A stretch of 64,000 nt of DNA from an uncultured Clostridia bacterium (GCA_947628755.1 CANRBC010000001.1:124001-188000), one strand, 5' to 3'. Counted from the stretch's first letter, positions 51,558-62,205 are shown. Notes: generated from the sequence alone by a model not told the origin. A program made the numbers and translations.

Positions 51558-54500
51558 GTTATACCCCTACTGAAAAGGATTATAAACTGTTACAGCAGAG
51601 GAATAAAGCGTCTGTAATGAAACTAGTGTTCTTAAATAAAAACACAATGCTTCCTTATGGAGATTTAAGCGGAAATATAATTGATTATGAATGTACGGTA
51701 GAAGCAAGCAGTACATATAGGCGTATTTTCAGAGCAGATTTAATTATTAATAATCGGGACATAGCTTTATTCCATAAAGACACCGTAATATTAAATTGGA
51801 TTGTGCAGCCTTATGTTGGATATGTTAATATGCAGAATGATGAAACAGCATGGTATTTACTCGGCACTTTTGCTTTCTGTGAAAAGTCTTATAAATACGA
51901 CAAAGACTCCAACACCCTAAGTATAAACTGTAACGATTTGATGTCTTATTTAGACGGTACATTAGGCGGAAATATAATGGGCGTCAACAATGTTACAATA
52001 CAATCTTATCGTGATGGCTTGTACTATGGATTGGCAAAGAGTATATATTTACAAGATGCAAGCGAGCCTTATGGCTTATATATCAGTTCTAACACCAAAA
52101 TCATTATGTCGCTGCCTTACGACATTTACGATACGGCATATCTAAAGGAGGACACGTTTCATATATGCGGGCATACAAACAAAAAGAATATAGGAGATTC
52201 CGGAGGGCGCATAGACATCAAAATCAACAATAGGGACGAATTGAAAGATTCGGACGTATTTGATGTCTATGATATGGATATGAATAAATCTCAGGGTTTG
52301 CCCTCTTCTATTGATAATATTTATTCTTACGTTTTAGACGATACTACGGGCAATGCGTTTAAAATAACCGCATTACAATCGGTCAATATATCTTGTATTG
52401 AGGTATATGATTATTTTGTGTCTAGAGAATACCCTGTTGCTGTGTGGAATTTTGGAAAAAGCTATACCACACACGACGGATATAGTTCTGTCTATCCCGT
52501 TGCTCAACAATACCAGATACAAAATATCGCTATATCAAATACAGACGGTGTACAGGGAGTATTGACCGATTTATCTTTAAAAGATGAAAGATTTACCATA
52601 TACGGAAAAGATGTATCAATAGAACATATAGCAAGAAGGTATGCTGTCAGAGGATATGATTATGATTATACAAATGACCATAATAAATACTATTATATAG
52701 CACAATGTATGGTTATGACCATTGACACGACAGAGGGCGATCAGGTAAGTTTAAAAGAAGTCATAAAGGCTTTGTTGGAACAAGCAGGCATTACAAGATA
52801 CCGTATTGACGATATATACGAAGTAGTTCCTTACGACCAGACGCTATCGTCTAATTTAACTTATTATAATATTTTGGAACAACTTATATCTTTGTATAGC
52901 GATATAGAAATGTTTTTTGATACTGACGGAGTATTGGTCTTTCGTCACATACCAACCGTTGATGAGGATTCAATATCATTATCAAATCAGGTATTACAAC
53001 CTTTGGTTATTGATGAGGAATACAAAGAGGATTTAACAACATTTTATAACGTAACGGAGGTATGGGGAAACAATATCGAGGCAGATTATTTTATCGCTAA
53101 CAGTGATGATAATATATGCGTAAACTTTGATGAGTCCGACAATATGTTGGTTTTATACTGCGATAATCTCCCTGTTTCAGATGAAGGAAAAATCGTGAAC
53201 GGAACGGTATTGGCTGTATCTATGCCGGATAACATAAGCGGACATTCCGCCGGTATCAAAGCAAGCGTTAATAATACCAATGATATGCCTATCGACATAC
53301 AGTCTGAAAAGATAAATCTTAGCATTGTTTGGCAATCAGACCAGCAGTTGTCTGATAAGATACGTGATAACTTTCCAAGCAGTGTAAACAGTTTACCGTG
53401 TAATGACATAGTTATTTATGGACGACTTTATGAGGAGCATATCGAAAACAATGAAAGCAAAAAGATATATATCATAGACCGTGGCTTACATTCTTTGCCT
53501 AAACAGGATTGCATAGTAAACGGAATTGATTTTTCTGAAAAGTTTATGCAGAATTCAGAGCGGTTTTTTGCTGTTATTACAATAAAATTAAGACGTCCAA
53601 ATTATATTTACGACTACACGGAAAACGTTAAACGATTAGACGTAGATAAGCTTGCAAACTGCATACGTTTTAAGGCAAAAGCAGGAGAAGTTATAAGGTT
53701 TTATTTTATACAGTCCGAGTTGTCCGTCGCCGATGAATATGGAAATATTTTAACTCAGCAGGTTTCAAGTATTAATGTTGATAATTATATTTGGTATATG
53801 GATTTTTATGCCAGAAACAAAGAGGAAGCCTTCTTTTATGTATTTGACGGCATAACCGACTCCGTTTCATATCAAGACGACTATACGTGTGTTGAAATGC
53901 TCGGTATGAGCAAATTTACATATAAAGCTCCTTCAATACCAATCAAAGATACGTATACCGACCAAGTATTAGACAGCGGATTTTTAGAAGCAAATACATC
54001 ATATTGCTTCCAGTTTTCTCAAAACACATTATGGTATCTGGGACAATGGCAAATTCACGCTGTCGCTATTGAAATGAAAGACATACCGTCCGACTTTGAT
54101 GAGTATTACAAAAAATATAACACAAAAAATCTTATTATCACTCAGTATAGTCCGCCAAACGCTATTGATGTAGTCGGAGAAAAAAATCAAGTGCTGAGCG
54201 GAGGAGATTATGAGAATATTTACTCGGACGGTTTAGCTTTGGAAAGAGCGGATTGGGAAAATTGGAAAGCAACGCATATAGGCAAATCGCTGAGCCTTAC
54301 CTCAATATCTATTCCATGGTTGGAGTGTAATACAAAAATTACATATCAGTCTAACGGCGATAAGATAAAACCGTATATTATAAACTCAATTAATTATAAT
54401 AGCAGCGGGACAATGTCTTTAGGTATAACTCCGTTTTATCCAAGATATAAAAACGCAAGCGGGTTAAACGTTAAAAATATTATTTCAACCGATGGAATGG

Positions 54501-54988
54501 TTAATGCGCTTCCTAGCGACAACACAATGTTTTCAAATTCATTATGGAATTATAATCTATTTGATTATAAGTATTATGCAAATAAATATAGCGATATAAA
54601 AAACGCATACGGATATAATGCAAAGCAGTTATGGAATCATTGGTGCTTACATGGCATTGCAGAAGGTAGGCAATGCAGCATAGTATATAACGCCCTTATA
54701 TATTCAAATTACGCTGCTTTTCTATCAGAACAGACTACATATATAAATAAAATCAAATCAGCTTTTGGATATAATTACACAAATGATAACGGCTATAAAA
54801 ATATGGCTATGTATTTGCATTTTCTTGATAAGGGTATTAACGATTATAACGTAGTATGCTCAAATGAATTTAATATAAAAATATATGCAGCATACGAAGA
54901 TTTAAAAGAAAAATATGACGACGAATGGCGCAAATACTATGAGCATTGTGTGAAATATAACTACGTTGAGAACAGAGTATGTATATAG
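51554..54988 (+). CDS. Large tail hub/adhesion protein
   Basis: An 1,144-residue protein, coupled to the upstream gene. The first 500 residues (YECTVEASSTYRRIFRADLI and TYYNILEQLISLYSDIEMFF) resemble the gp27/gp44-like hub of siphovirus tail-associated proteins. Near residues 1000-1060 it has DYKYYANKYSDIKNAYGYNA followed by WNHWCLHGIAEGRQCS, the YYxxYxDxxxA...HW...G...EGR repeat found in bacterial surface proteins, with a degenerate second copy later. No peptidase motif is evident, so a lytic role is not claimed. Confidence 0.6.
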   Translation: MSYTPTEKDYKLLQQRNKASVMKLVFLNKNTMLPYGDLSGNIIDYECTVEASSTYRRIFRADLIINNRDIALFHKDTVILNWIVQPYVGYVNMQNDETAWYLLGTFAFCEKSYKYDKDSNTLSINCNDLMSYLDGTLGGNIMGVNNVTIQSYRDGLYYGLAKSIYLQDASEPYGLYISSNTKIIMSLPYDIYDTAYLKEDTFHICGHTNKKNIGDSGGRIDIKINNRDELKDSDVFDVYDMDMNKSQGLPSSIDNIYSYVLDDTTGNAFKITALQSVNISCIEVYDYFVSREYPVAVWNFGKSYTTHDGYSSVYPVAQQYQIQNIAISNTDGVQGVLTDLSLKDERFTIYGKDVSIEHIARRYAVRGYDYDYTNDHNKYYYIAQCMVMTIDTTEGDQVSLKEVIKALLEQAGITRYRIDDIYEVVPYDQTLSSNLTYYNILEQLISLYSDIEMFFDTDGVLVFRHIPTVDEDSISLSNQVLQPLVIDEEYKEDLTTFYNVTEVWGNNIEADYFIANSDDNICVNFDESDNMLVLYCDNLPVSDEGKIVNGTVLAVSMPDNISGHSAGIKASVNNTNDMPIDIQSEKINLSIVWQSDQQLSDKIRDNFPSSVNSLPCNDIVIYGRLYEEHIENNESKKIYIIDRGLHSLPKQDCIVNGIDFSEKFMQNSERFFAVITIKLRRPNYIYDYTENVKRLDVDKLANCIRFKAKAGEVIRFYFIQSELSVADEYGNILTQQVSSINVDNYIWYMDFYARNKEEAFFYVFDGITDSVSYQDDYTCVEMLGMSKFTYKAPSIPIKDTYTDQVLDSGFLEANTSYCFQFSQNTLWYLGQWQIHAVAIEMKDIPSDFDEYYKKYNTKNLIITQYSPPNAIDVVGEKNQVLSGGDYENIYSDGLALERADWENWKATHIGKSLSLTSISIPWLECNTKITYQSNGDKIKPYIINSINYNSSGTMSLGITPFYPRYKNASGLNVKNIISTDGMVNALPSDNTMFSNSLWNYNLFDYKYYANKYSDIKNAYGYNAKQLWNHWCLHGIAEGRQCSIVYNALIYSNYAAFLSEQTTYINKIKSAFGYNYTNDNGYKNMAMYLHFLDKGINDYNVVCSNEFNIKIYAAYEDLKEKYDDEWRKYYEHCVKYNYVENRVCI

Positions 54989-55003
54989 GGAGGTGACATA
55001 TAA

Positions 55004-56359
55004 TTGAGTTATAAATATTCAAATTTTCCAGACAAAGAGGATTTTCAAGGTTGGGAATACTTTGAGAATATCAACAATACAGATAAAGATAATATAATAG
55101 CGGACAGAGAATATCTGGTTGATGACAACAAAAGATTAAGCGCTCAGTTTGTAAATATCGTGTTGGACGCTATAAGAGCGATAGAAAAATTCGTACAGGA
55201 TTTAAGCAAGAAAAAGCCTAATATGTCTGATGTAGTCGGTACTCTGCCTATTACACACGGAGGTACAGGCGCAACGACTGCCGCCAATGCTTTAAAAAAC
55301 TTAGGATTAACGGCTACAGCTACAGAACTGAATTACACAGACGGCGTAACGGGCAACATACAAACACAGCTAGACAAAAAACTTAATATTGTCGGCAGCG
55401 AACGTGGTTATATATCGTATAGCAATTTTGATATAGACGTTAATACGCAGTTTAATGTTGATGTCGGAGACGAAGGCACAACCGTTTTATCTGTAGACAT
55501 AAATGGGTTGGACGTAGGTGGCAGTATTCAATGCGGACAAATAAACGCGCATGAATTACAGGTATACGACACTACAACAAATGGTAGCAATGTATATGCA
55601 ATCAGTACCGCCGTTGCGCAAAATCGCCTTGATTTGTTTAAGATTACAGGCGGAGATAGTTTGGTGAAGATGACATTTCAGCCGAAAGACTTATCTGCTA
55701 ACGGACGTGTAGAAATTAACGGAGATGTGCATATTGATAACGCAAACACCATAAGTTGTGGTGAAATTTCCTGTCAAACACTTTCAAGCTATAATGAGCT
55801 TAATATGTTATATCGCTCATCATTTTATATTAATAAGACGTTTCAATATGAATGGGATACTCCCGTGTCATTCAGTATTGAGAGTGATAAATACGACGGA
55901 CCCCCTGCCGAGCAATCAAAAATAAGAAATGGCGGCACGTTAAAATTTAAAAGGGGAGACAAGAATGTTTTAGTTATTGGGGAAAAAGATGACAACAAAG
56001 GTAGCCCGTACAATAGGCTCAGATTTGAGGGTAACGAGGTTCATTTCCTTTTAAACTCAACAGGCAGTATGTTTCAAGCAAAATCCGATCAAGTGCAGAT
56101 AAGGCATTCTGACAAAGCTAAGTTAATACTTAGCGAAAACGGAGTACAAACTACAGAATTATATTTTCGTAACTTAGGATTTACGGGTTCATCTCCAGAA
56201 ATGGAAGACTATCTTAAAGGTAACTCTGTACAAAAAATAACCTATGATATTTTGAAACGTCTTGAAGCTCTTGAAAACGGTTCATCTGGCGGCAGTGGTA
56301 ACTGTGAAGCAATAACAGAAGCAGAATTAAATGCTATGTTTGAGGAAATAGGCTTATAA
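55004..56359 (+). CDS. Tail fibre protein 1
   Basis: 451 residues, TTG start behind GGGAGGTGACA. Near residues 85-105 it has the classical tail-fibre motif THGGTGATTAANALKNLGL. Beta-rich repeats follow (NVDVGDEGTTVLSVDINGLD). The C-terminus (QKITYDILKRLEALENGSSG) is a trimerising helix. Expected to form a trimeric receptor-binding fibre. A terminator follows, the only one inside the distal tail block. Confidence 0.65.
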   Translation: MSYKYSNFPDKEDFQGWEYFENINNTDKDNIIADREYLVDDNKRLSAQFVNIVLDAIRAIEKFVQDLSKKKPNMSDVVGTLPITHGGTGATTAANALKNLGLTATATELNYTDGVTGNIQTQLDKKLNIVGSERGYISYSNFDIDVNTQFNVDVGDEGTTVLSVDINGLDVGGSIQCGQINAHELQVYDTTTNGSNVYAISTAVAQNRLDLFKITGGDSLVKMTFQPKDLSANGRVEINGDVHIDNANTISCGEISCQTLSSYNELNMLYRSSFYINKTFQYEWDTPVSFSIESDKYDGPPAEQSKIRNGGTLKFKRGDKNVLVIGEKDDNKGSPYNRLRFEGNEVHFLLNSTGSMFQAKSDQVQIRHSDKAKLILSENGVQTTELYFRNLGFTGSSPEMEDYLKGNSVQKITYDILKRLEALENGSSGGSGNCEAITEAELNAMFEEIGL

Positions 56360-56390
56360 ACTAAATACATAAATGGAATAATGCACATAC

Positions 56391-56417
56391 TTAACAGGGG
56401 TATTCCCTGTTATTTTT
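56391..56417 (+). terminator. Terminator after tail fibre 1
   Basis: TAACAGGG pairs with CCCTGTTA around five bases, followed by TTTTTA. Confidence 0.8.
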
Positions 56418-56472
56418 ATGCTTATTTATAACAACATAAAACAAACATTTTATTCAAAAGGAGGAAAACACA

Positions 56473-57333
56473 ATGAGTAAATTTTTAGACTTAACAGGAT
56501 TAGAAGCTTTAGTAGGTCATGTTAATACGGAGCTTGACAAGAAGGTAGATAAGGTCGGCAACAAGCAATTATCAACAGAGGACTTTACTACCGAATTCAA
56601 AAACAAGCTTGAAGGTCTTGACCCCGAAGCGCACAAGGTTACCGTAGACGAAACAATAACCGCTGAAGGTACAAATCCCGTACAGGGCAAGGCAATAAAG
56701 GCGGAGCTTGACAAGAAGCTTGACGTTTCATTAAAGGGCACTGCAAGCGGACTGGCAGAGCTTGATGCACAGGGTAAAGTGCTTATCTCTCAGCTTCCTT
56801 CTTTTGTAGATGATGTTGTTTACGGTTACTACAATGAGGACAAGTTCTACGAGGAAGCAGAATACGAAACACCTATTGAGGGCGAGGACAGCAAGATATA
56901 TGTAGACGTTGCTACAAACAAGACTTACAGATGGGGCGGCGAGTCCTTCGTTGTAATCGGCAGCGATTTAGCTATAGGTGATACTGCTACAACAGCGGGT
57001 CGTGGTGACTGGACTAAAGCTGCATACGAGCACTCACAGAAAAATCACGCTCCCGAAAATGCAGAGGAGAACCAGAAGGCATACAGCACCGTTACTGTTG
57101 GTGAAACATCTGTAGCGGCTACAGACAAGACAGATACAATCAAGTTCACTCAGGGCAAGAATGTAACTCTTAGTGCTGATGCTGGTTCTAAGACAATAAC
57201 TATAGAAGCCACAGACACTACATATACAGAAGCAACACAGAGCGAGGCTGGTCTTATGAGCGGCAATGACAAGAAAAAGCTTGACGAGATAGAGTCAATC
57301 ACAAATGAGGAAATCGAGGCGCTCTTTGAATAA
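56473..57333 (+). CDS. Tail fibre module protein 2
   Basis: 286 residues behind AAAGGAGG. It starts with a head motif (FLDLTGLEALVGHVNTELDK) shared with the next two genes and with the gene at 63097. The middle block VDDVVYGYYNEDKFYEEAEY to GDTATTAGRGDWTKAAYEHS is duplicated in the gene at 57347 (residues about 215-300). It ends with the GLMSGNDKKKLDEIE fibre motif. Codons are of the highly expressed type. Probably a receptor-binding fibre or its connector. Confidence 0.6.
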   Translation: MSKFLDLTGLEALVGHVNTELDKKVDKVGNKQLSTEDFTTEFKNKLEGLDPEAHKVTVDETITAEGTNPVQGKAIKAELDKKLDVSLKGTASGLAELDAQGKVLISQLPSFVDDVVYGYYNEDKFYEEAEYETPIEGEDSKIYVDVATNKTYRWGGESFVVIGSDLAIGDTATTAGRGDWTKAAYEHSQKNHAPENAEENQKAYSTVTVGETSVAATDKTDTIKFTQGKNVTLSADAGSKTITIEATDTTYTEATQSEAGLMSGNDKKKLDEIESITNEEIEALFE

Positions 57334-57346
57334 GGAGTTGATGTAA

Positions 57347-60040
57347 ATGAAATTTTTAGACTTAAACGGTCTTAAAGTTGTCCTTCAAAAGCTGTTGTCC
57401 AAAGTGGCAACAGCCTTTGACAGCTTAGACTATAGGGTTGAAAACCTTGAGGGCAATTACCTCTCCAAGAAGGACAGCGCCGCAAGTGCCAAAAAGCTTG
57501 ACACAGACGCAGGCACAGAAAGTCAGCCCGTCTACTTTGAAAACGGAATACCCGTTGCCATAGGTCATACAATAGACTCCGATGTACCCAAAGACGCTAA
57601 GTTTACCGATACCACATATACAGACGCTACTACCACACAGCACGGTCTTATGTCCGTAGACGACAAAAAGAAACTTAACGGCATAGCAGAAAACGCCAAT
57701 AACTACGCTCACCCTACGTCAAGCGGTTATAAGCATATACCAAGCGGCGGAAGCGCAGGTCAGTTCTTAAAATGGAGCGCTGACGGTACGGCTGAATGGG
57801 CTAACGACAACAATACTACTTATGTTCCCGCGACTACTTCACAAGACGGTCTTATGAGTGCTAATGATAAAAAGCAGTTAGACAATATGCCTACAGAGCT
57901 TAACAAAAAGCTTAACACAAGTCAAAAGGGTGTGGCAGGAGGTTTGGCAGAGCTTGACCAAACAGGCAGAGTACCCGCTAATCAGCTTCCTTCCTTCGTT
58001 GACGATGTAGTTGAAGGTTATTACTACGACAGCAAGTTTTATAAGGAAAGCACTCACGGAACAGTCATAGACGGCGAAGCGGGAAAGATATATGTTGACC
58101 TTTCAAGCAATAAGACTTATCGTTGGGGCGGTACAGCCTTTACTGTAATATCCGAAACACTTGCTATAGGCAATACGGCTACTACGGCAGGACGCGGCGA
58201 CTGGACAAAAACGGCTTACGAACACTCACAGAAAGCTCACGCTCCTTCCAACGCACAGGCAAATCAGAACGCCTTCAGCAAGGTAGCTGTAGGCGACACA
58301 ACTATAAATTCGGGAAATGCCACAGATACATTGACGCTTACGGCAGGAAAGAATGTTACCTTAACTCCCGATGCAAGCGGAAAGAAGATAACTATTGCTT
58401 CCGATGATACGACTTATGGCATAGTATCATCTACAGCTAACGGTTTAGCTCCTAAGTCTGACGGAAGTACAAACAAGTACCTCAGAGCAGACGGAAGCTG
58501 GCAAATACCTCCTAACACAGATACGAAGTACAATAACTTTGTGGGAGCTTCTGCCAATGCAAACGGTAACGCAGGCTTAGTTCCTGCGCCTAATATGGGC
58601 GACCAGAATAAGTTTCTGAAGGCTGACGGAAGTTGGTCTACGCCGACCGATACCAATACCGATACTAAGGTATCACAGACTGTTACTACAACTACGGGCA
58701 ATTACCCGATACTTTTAGGCAGTGCAGGTCAGACAGGTAATGCAACTCAAGGCGCATATTTCGGTAAGGGCATTACGGCAAATCCTAATACAAGCACGAT
58801 TACGGCTACAACATTCAGCGGAAAGGCGACGTCGGCGGGAACGGCTGATAGTGCTAATAAGGTAAACAATAAACTGAGCATATCCCTTAACGGCGGTACG
58901 GCTACGACTTATGACGGAAGCTCTGCTCAGACGATAAATATAAATCCTTCCACTGTTGGTGCGGCAACAAGCGGACATAACCATGACAACAAGTATCTGA
59001 AATTGGCTGGCGGTACTGTAACGGGAGATGTTACTTTTAATAAGTATGTTAAAATTAACGCATGGACTAATTATGGCGAGGGAGCCGCTGAATTATGGTT
59101 TGATGGAAATAAAAAGGCTATATGTGCAGACCATGGTAGTGCCACTGATATTGAATTAAACGCTTCCAGTGCTACAAAAGTGAAGAATGCGCTTACATTC
59201 ACGGGAGCGGTTTCAACTAGCTATGACGGTTCTGAGACTAGGAGTATAGCGATCCCCACAGTATCTGACAAAAAGATAACCATTACACAGGGCAGTTCTA
59301 CAAAAGGTTCATTCACCCTTAACCAAAACAGTGATTTAACAATAAACCTGACAGACACAAACACTTGGACGCCATTTAAAGGTGCGACTTCTACCGCCGC
59401 AGGAACGGCAGGCTATATAAGCACTGTACCAAAAATGGGAGAAACGGGACTGTATTTCAAGTCTGACGGTACTTGGGGTACGCCTACAAATACCACTTAT
59501 AATGACGTTACCACAACTAACCACGGTCTTATGACAGCGACAGATAAGGTCAAGCTGAACGGTATACAAGCCAATGCTACGGCTGTATCATTCAGCAGCA
59601 GTTTATCATCAGGCACTAAAATAGGTGCTATCACAATAAACGGCACAAGCACAAATATATACTGTCAGACAAATATGGACACACATCACGCTGCTTATCT
59701 GTATACAGGAGCAAGCAGTACAGCTACGGCAAACGCACAGGCATCTAACGGCAGCCTTTACCTTAATCTTGTTGAAAACGGTACTGTAAGAAACAGCCAC
59801 AAGATAACGGGAAGTGGGGCTACATCAGTTACAAGTGATACAAGCGGCAACATTACTATAAGCAGCACAAATACAGTTTATACTCACCCGACTACGGCAG
59901 GAAACAAGCACATACCTACAGGCGGTTCATCAGGACAGTTGCTCGGCTATTCTGCAAGCGGAACGGCACAATGGGTAGAAGGCTTTACGGCTATAACCGA
60001 TACGGAAATAGACGATATGATAACAGAAGTTTTCGGGTAA
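57347..60040 (+). CDS. Long tail fibre protein 3
   Basis: 897 residues. Head motif FLDLNGLKVVLQKLLSKVA, then repeated fibre elements: GLMSVDDKKKLNGIAENANN, GLMSANDKKQLDNM and GLMTATDKVKLNGI, and two copies of YKHIPSGGSAGQFLKW-like HIPTGGSSGQLLGY. Residues about 215-300 duplicate the VDDVV...GRGDWTK block of the preceding gene. The centre is Thr/Gly-rich beta structure. Likely the main side fibre. Internal repeats make it recombination-prone. Confidence 0.65.
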   Translation: MKFLDLNGLKVVLQKLLSKVATAFDSLDYRVENLEGNYLSKKDSAASAKKLDTDAGTESQPVYFENGIPVAIGHTIDSDVPKDAKFTDTTYTDATTTQHGLMSVDDKKKLNGIAENANNYAHPTSSGYKHIPSGGSAGQFLKWSADGTAEWANDNNTTYVPATTSQDGLMSANDKKQLDNMPTELNKKLNTSQKGVAGGLAELDQTGRVPANQLPSFVDDVVEGYYYDSKFYKESTHGTVIDGEAGKIYVDLSSNKTYRWGGTAFTVISETLAIGNTATTAGRGDWTKTAYEHSQKAHAPSNAQANQNAFSKVAVGDTTINSGNATDTLTLTAGKNVTLTPDASGKKITIASDDTTYGIVSSTANGLAPKSDGSTNKYLRADGSWQIPPNTDTKYNNFVGASANANGNAGLVPAPNMGDQNKFLKADGSWSTPTDTNTDTKVSQTVTTTTGNYPILLGSAGQTGNATQGAYFGKGITANPNTSTITATTFSGKATSAGTADSANKVNNKLSISLNGGTATTYDGSSAQTININPSTVGAATSGHNHDNKYLKLAGGTVTGDVTFNKYVKINAWTNYGEGAAELWFDGNKKAICADHGSATDIELNASSATKVKNALTFTGAVSTSYDGSETRSIAIPTVSDKKITITQGSSTKGSFTLNQNSDLTINLTDTNTWTPFKGATSTAAGTAGYISTVPKMGETGLYFKSDGTWGTPTNTTYNDVTTTNHGLMTATDKVKLNGIQANATAVSFSSSLSSGTKIGAITINGTSTNIYCQTNMDTHHAAYLYTGASSTATANAQASNGSLYLNLVENGTVRNSHKITGSGATSVTSDTSGNITISSTNTVYTHPTTAGNKHIPTGGSSGQLLGYSASGTAQWVEGFTAITDTEIDDMITEVFG

Positions 60041-60064
60041 TAGAATTGGAGTTGATAGAATAAA

Positions 60065-61456
60065 ATGAAAGTTTTAAAGGATACCGAGTTAAAAGCTTTG
60101 CTGACCAAGTTAAAGAGTAAGTTTGCTCTTGCTAATCACACCCACACAGGCTATGCGAACAGTACGCATAGCCATAGTGTGGCTTCCACTACTGCGGCAG
60201 GCTTTGCTCCTCAGAGGACGGGTACCACTACTAAATTTTTGAGAGATGATGGTACTTGGGCTGTGCCGCCTGATACAAAAGTGACCATAGACACATATCT
60301 GAACGCTTCAAGTACAAATCCTGTAAGAAACAGCGTGGTTACAAATGCTCTTAACGGAAAGGCGGGTACTTCCGTTGCTACTACATCGGCAAACGGTCTT
60401 ATGAGCGCTGCGGACAAGACGTGGATTGATAAAGTAAAGGGAGAAGATTGCTCGCAAACGGGAGATTATTCTCATGCAGAAGGAAGTTGTACTACAGCTA
60501 GTGGCGCATATTCTCACGCAGAAGGACTGAACGCTCGCACAATAGGAGAGTATTCTCATGCTGAGGGCGAGGAAACTGAGACACAAGGAGATTATTCTCA
60601 TGCCGAGGGTGCTTATACTATAACACAAGGAGAGTATGCGCATGCAGAAGGCGAGAATACTACAGCGAATGGACTCTATTCTCACGCAGAAGGAAATGGT
60701 ACTAATGCAAAAGGCAATTATTCTCATGCTGAGGGCATAAGCACCATAGCAAGTGCTTATCAGCACGCCGAAGGTTGCTTTAATGTAGAAAAAGCAACTG
60801 CGGGTGTAATGTATTCTAATACCTCTAACAGCTTATTGATAGTAGGTAATGGAACAAGTTCAACCCGTTCCAATGCATTTAGAGTGACCATGGAGGGTAA
60901 ATGTTATGGCAAGAGTGCCTTTGTATCAAGCGGGGCAGATTATGCAGAATACTTCGAGTGGATCGACCGAAATATTGAAAATGAGGACAGGAGAGGGTTA
61001 TTTGTAGCCCTTGAAGGCGAAAAGATAAGAATAGCAAAGCCAACAGATGATTATGTGTTGGGAGTTATCTCCGCTACCCCTCTTATTGTAGGTGATACGC
61101 AATCTGAGACTTGGAAAAATATGTATAAGACTGACATATACGGGTCGCCCATAATCGAAACAAAAGAAGTGGAGGAAACAACAGATAAACGGGGTCATGT
61201 TATACCAGCTCACACTTCTACTCAGTTTGTGGTCAATCCAGACTACAACCCTAATCAGGAATACAAGTCAAGAGAAGAGAGACCCGAATGGGGCGCTGTG
61301 GGTATGTTTGGCAAGCTCATTGTGAGAGATGACGGTAGCTGCCAGGTAAACGGTTACTGCAAGCCTGCCGAGGGCGGTATCGCTACAAAGGCAGATACCG
61401 GTTATAGGGTACTTGCAAGGCTTGACGATACCCATATAAAGATACTTATCAAATAA
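60065..61456 (+). CDS. Tail fibre with YadA-like repeats and G2 peptidase domain
   Basis: 463 residues. Head motif VLKDTELKALLTKLKSKF, fibre motif NGLMSAADKTWIDKVKG, eight 14-residue SHAEG repeats (about residues 135-237) forming a YadA-head-like left-handed beta roll, then a Peptidase_G2-type domain starting at SGADYAEYFEWIDRN and running to the end (PEWGAVGMFGKLIVRDDGSC). In phage GA-1 this domain is an intramolecular chaperone that folds the trimer and then cleaves itself off. So the mature fibre is probably shorter than the gene product. Confidence 0.75.
   Translation: MKVLKDTELKALLTKLKSKFALANHTHTGYANSTHSHSVASTTAAGFAPQRTGTTTKFLRDDGTWAVPPDTKVTIDTYLNASSTNPVRNSVVTNALNGKAGTSVATTSANGLMSAADKTWIDKVKGEDCSQTGDYSHAEGSCTTASGAYSHAEGLNARTIGEYSHAEGEETETQGDYSHAEGAYTITQGEYAHAEGENTTANGLYSHAEGNGTNAKGNYSHAEGISTIASAYQHAEGCFNVEKATAGVMYSNTSNSLLIVGNGTSSTRSNAFRVTMEGKCYGKSAFVSSGADYAEYFEWIDRNIENEDRRGLFVALEGEKIRIAKPTDDYVLGVISATPLIVGDTQSETWKNMYKTDIYGSPIIETKEVEETTDKRGHVIPAHTSTQFVVNPDYNPNQEYKSREERPEWGAVGMFGKLIVRDDGSCQVNGYCKPAEGGIATKADTGYRVLARLDDTHIKILIK
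60467..60775 (+). repeat. Eight tandem 42-bp SHAEG-coding repeats
   Basis: Each unit encodes Y-S-H-A-E-G plus eight variable residues. The DNA words for SHAEG are reused with few changes, so unit number can change by recombination. Confidence 0.75.
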
Positions 61457-61478
61457 CAGATAAAACAAGGAGTACATA

Positions 61479-61940
61479 ATGGATTACATAAATATTTTGC
61501 TCAACACAGGACTATCTCAGGTAGTTCTTATTTTATTTGCGGCAATTTTTGTACTTCGTTCTTGTGTTGAGGTTATTGACTGGCTCTTGTGTCGATTTGG
61601 AATAAAAACCAAGTCGGCACTTGCCAAAGAGGGTATATACAAGGATATGGAACAGCTTAAAAAGGCAGACATAGAAGCCGATAAGAAATTTGCGGCTATA
61701 GAGTCTACCCTTGACAAGCTGATGATAGCAAGCAGAGAAAGTCTTGCTTATAAAATAAACGAAAAGTATAGAAAATATCTACATCTTGGCTATATACCCT
61801 CTGATGAACTGGGCGAATTTATGAATTTACACGACGCATATCAGGGCGTAGGCGGTAATCATAGCGGAGATGCGAAGTTTGATTATTGCGTTAATAACCT
61901 AGAAGTAAAAGACGAATTTGAAAGGGAGTCTGAAACGTGA
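61479..61940 (+). CDS. Membrane protein before the holin
   Basis: A 153-residue protein with one N-terminal hydrophobic segment (GLSQVVLILFAAIFVLRSCV) and a helical soluble part ending DEFERESET. Phages of Firmicutes often have such a protein in front of the holin, possibly a second holin or pinholin regulator. Its TGA overlaps the holin start (GTGAAAA). Confidence 0.6.
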   Translation: MDYINILLNTGLSQVVLILFAAIFVLRSCVEVIDWLLCRFGIKTKSALAKEGIYKDMEQLKKADIEADKKFAAIESTLDKLMIASRESLAYKINEKYRKYLHLGYIPSDELGEFMNLHDAYQGVGGNHSGDAKFDYCVNNLEVKDEFERESET

Positions 61941-62200
61941 AAACAGAATACAAAGTTGAAACAGGCACTATCATAAGACTTATTGTGTTGGCTATAGCCT
62001 TTGCCAATCAGATATTGACAATGACGGGACACCCCGTATTGCCTATTGACAGTGACGAGTTTGCCAATGCGGTTGCTACTATTATAACCGCAATAGCCGC
62101 TCTTTGGGGCTACTGGAAAAACAATTCCTTTACAAAGAACGCAATTAAGGCAGACGAGGTATTAAAGGAATTAAGAGAGTCTGACAAAATCGGGGAGTGA
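61937..62200 (+). CDS. SPP1/Dp-1-type phage holin
   Basis: 87 residues with two hydrophobic segments (GTIIRLIVLAIAFANQILTM and FANAVATIITAIAALWGYW), the linker motif PVLPIDSDE, and a charged tail KADEVLKELRESDKIGE. This is the standard small holin that opens the membrane for the endolysin. Coupled upstream; the endolysin ATG is five bases after its stop. Confidence 0.8.
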   Translation: MKTEYKVETGTIIRLIVLAIAFANQILTMTGHPVLPIDSDEFANAVATIITAIAALWGYWKNNSFTKNAIKADEVLKELRESDKIGE

Positions 62201-62205
62201 TAAGT

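Noticed and set aside
60467-60775. Regularly spaced repeats that could suggest a CRISPR array
   Set aside because: The 42-bp units are coding, in frame, and encode the SHAEG repeats of a tail fibre; there are no unique spacers or cas genes.
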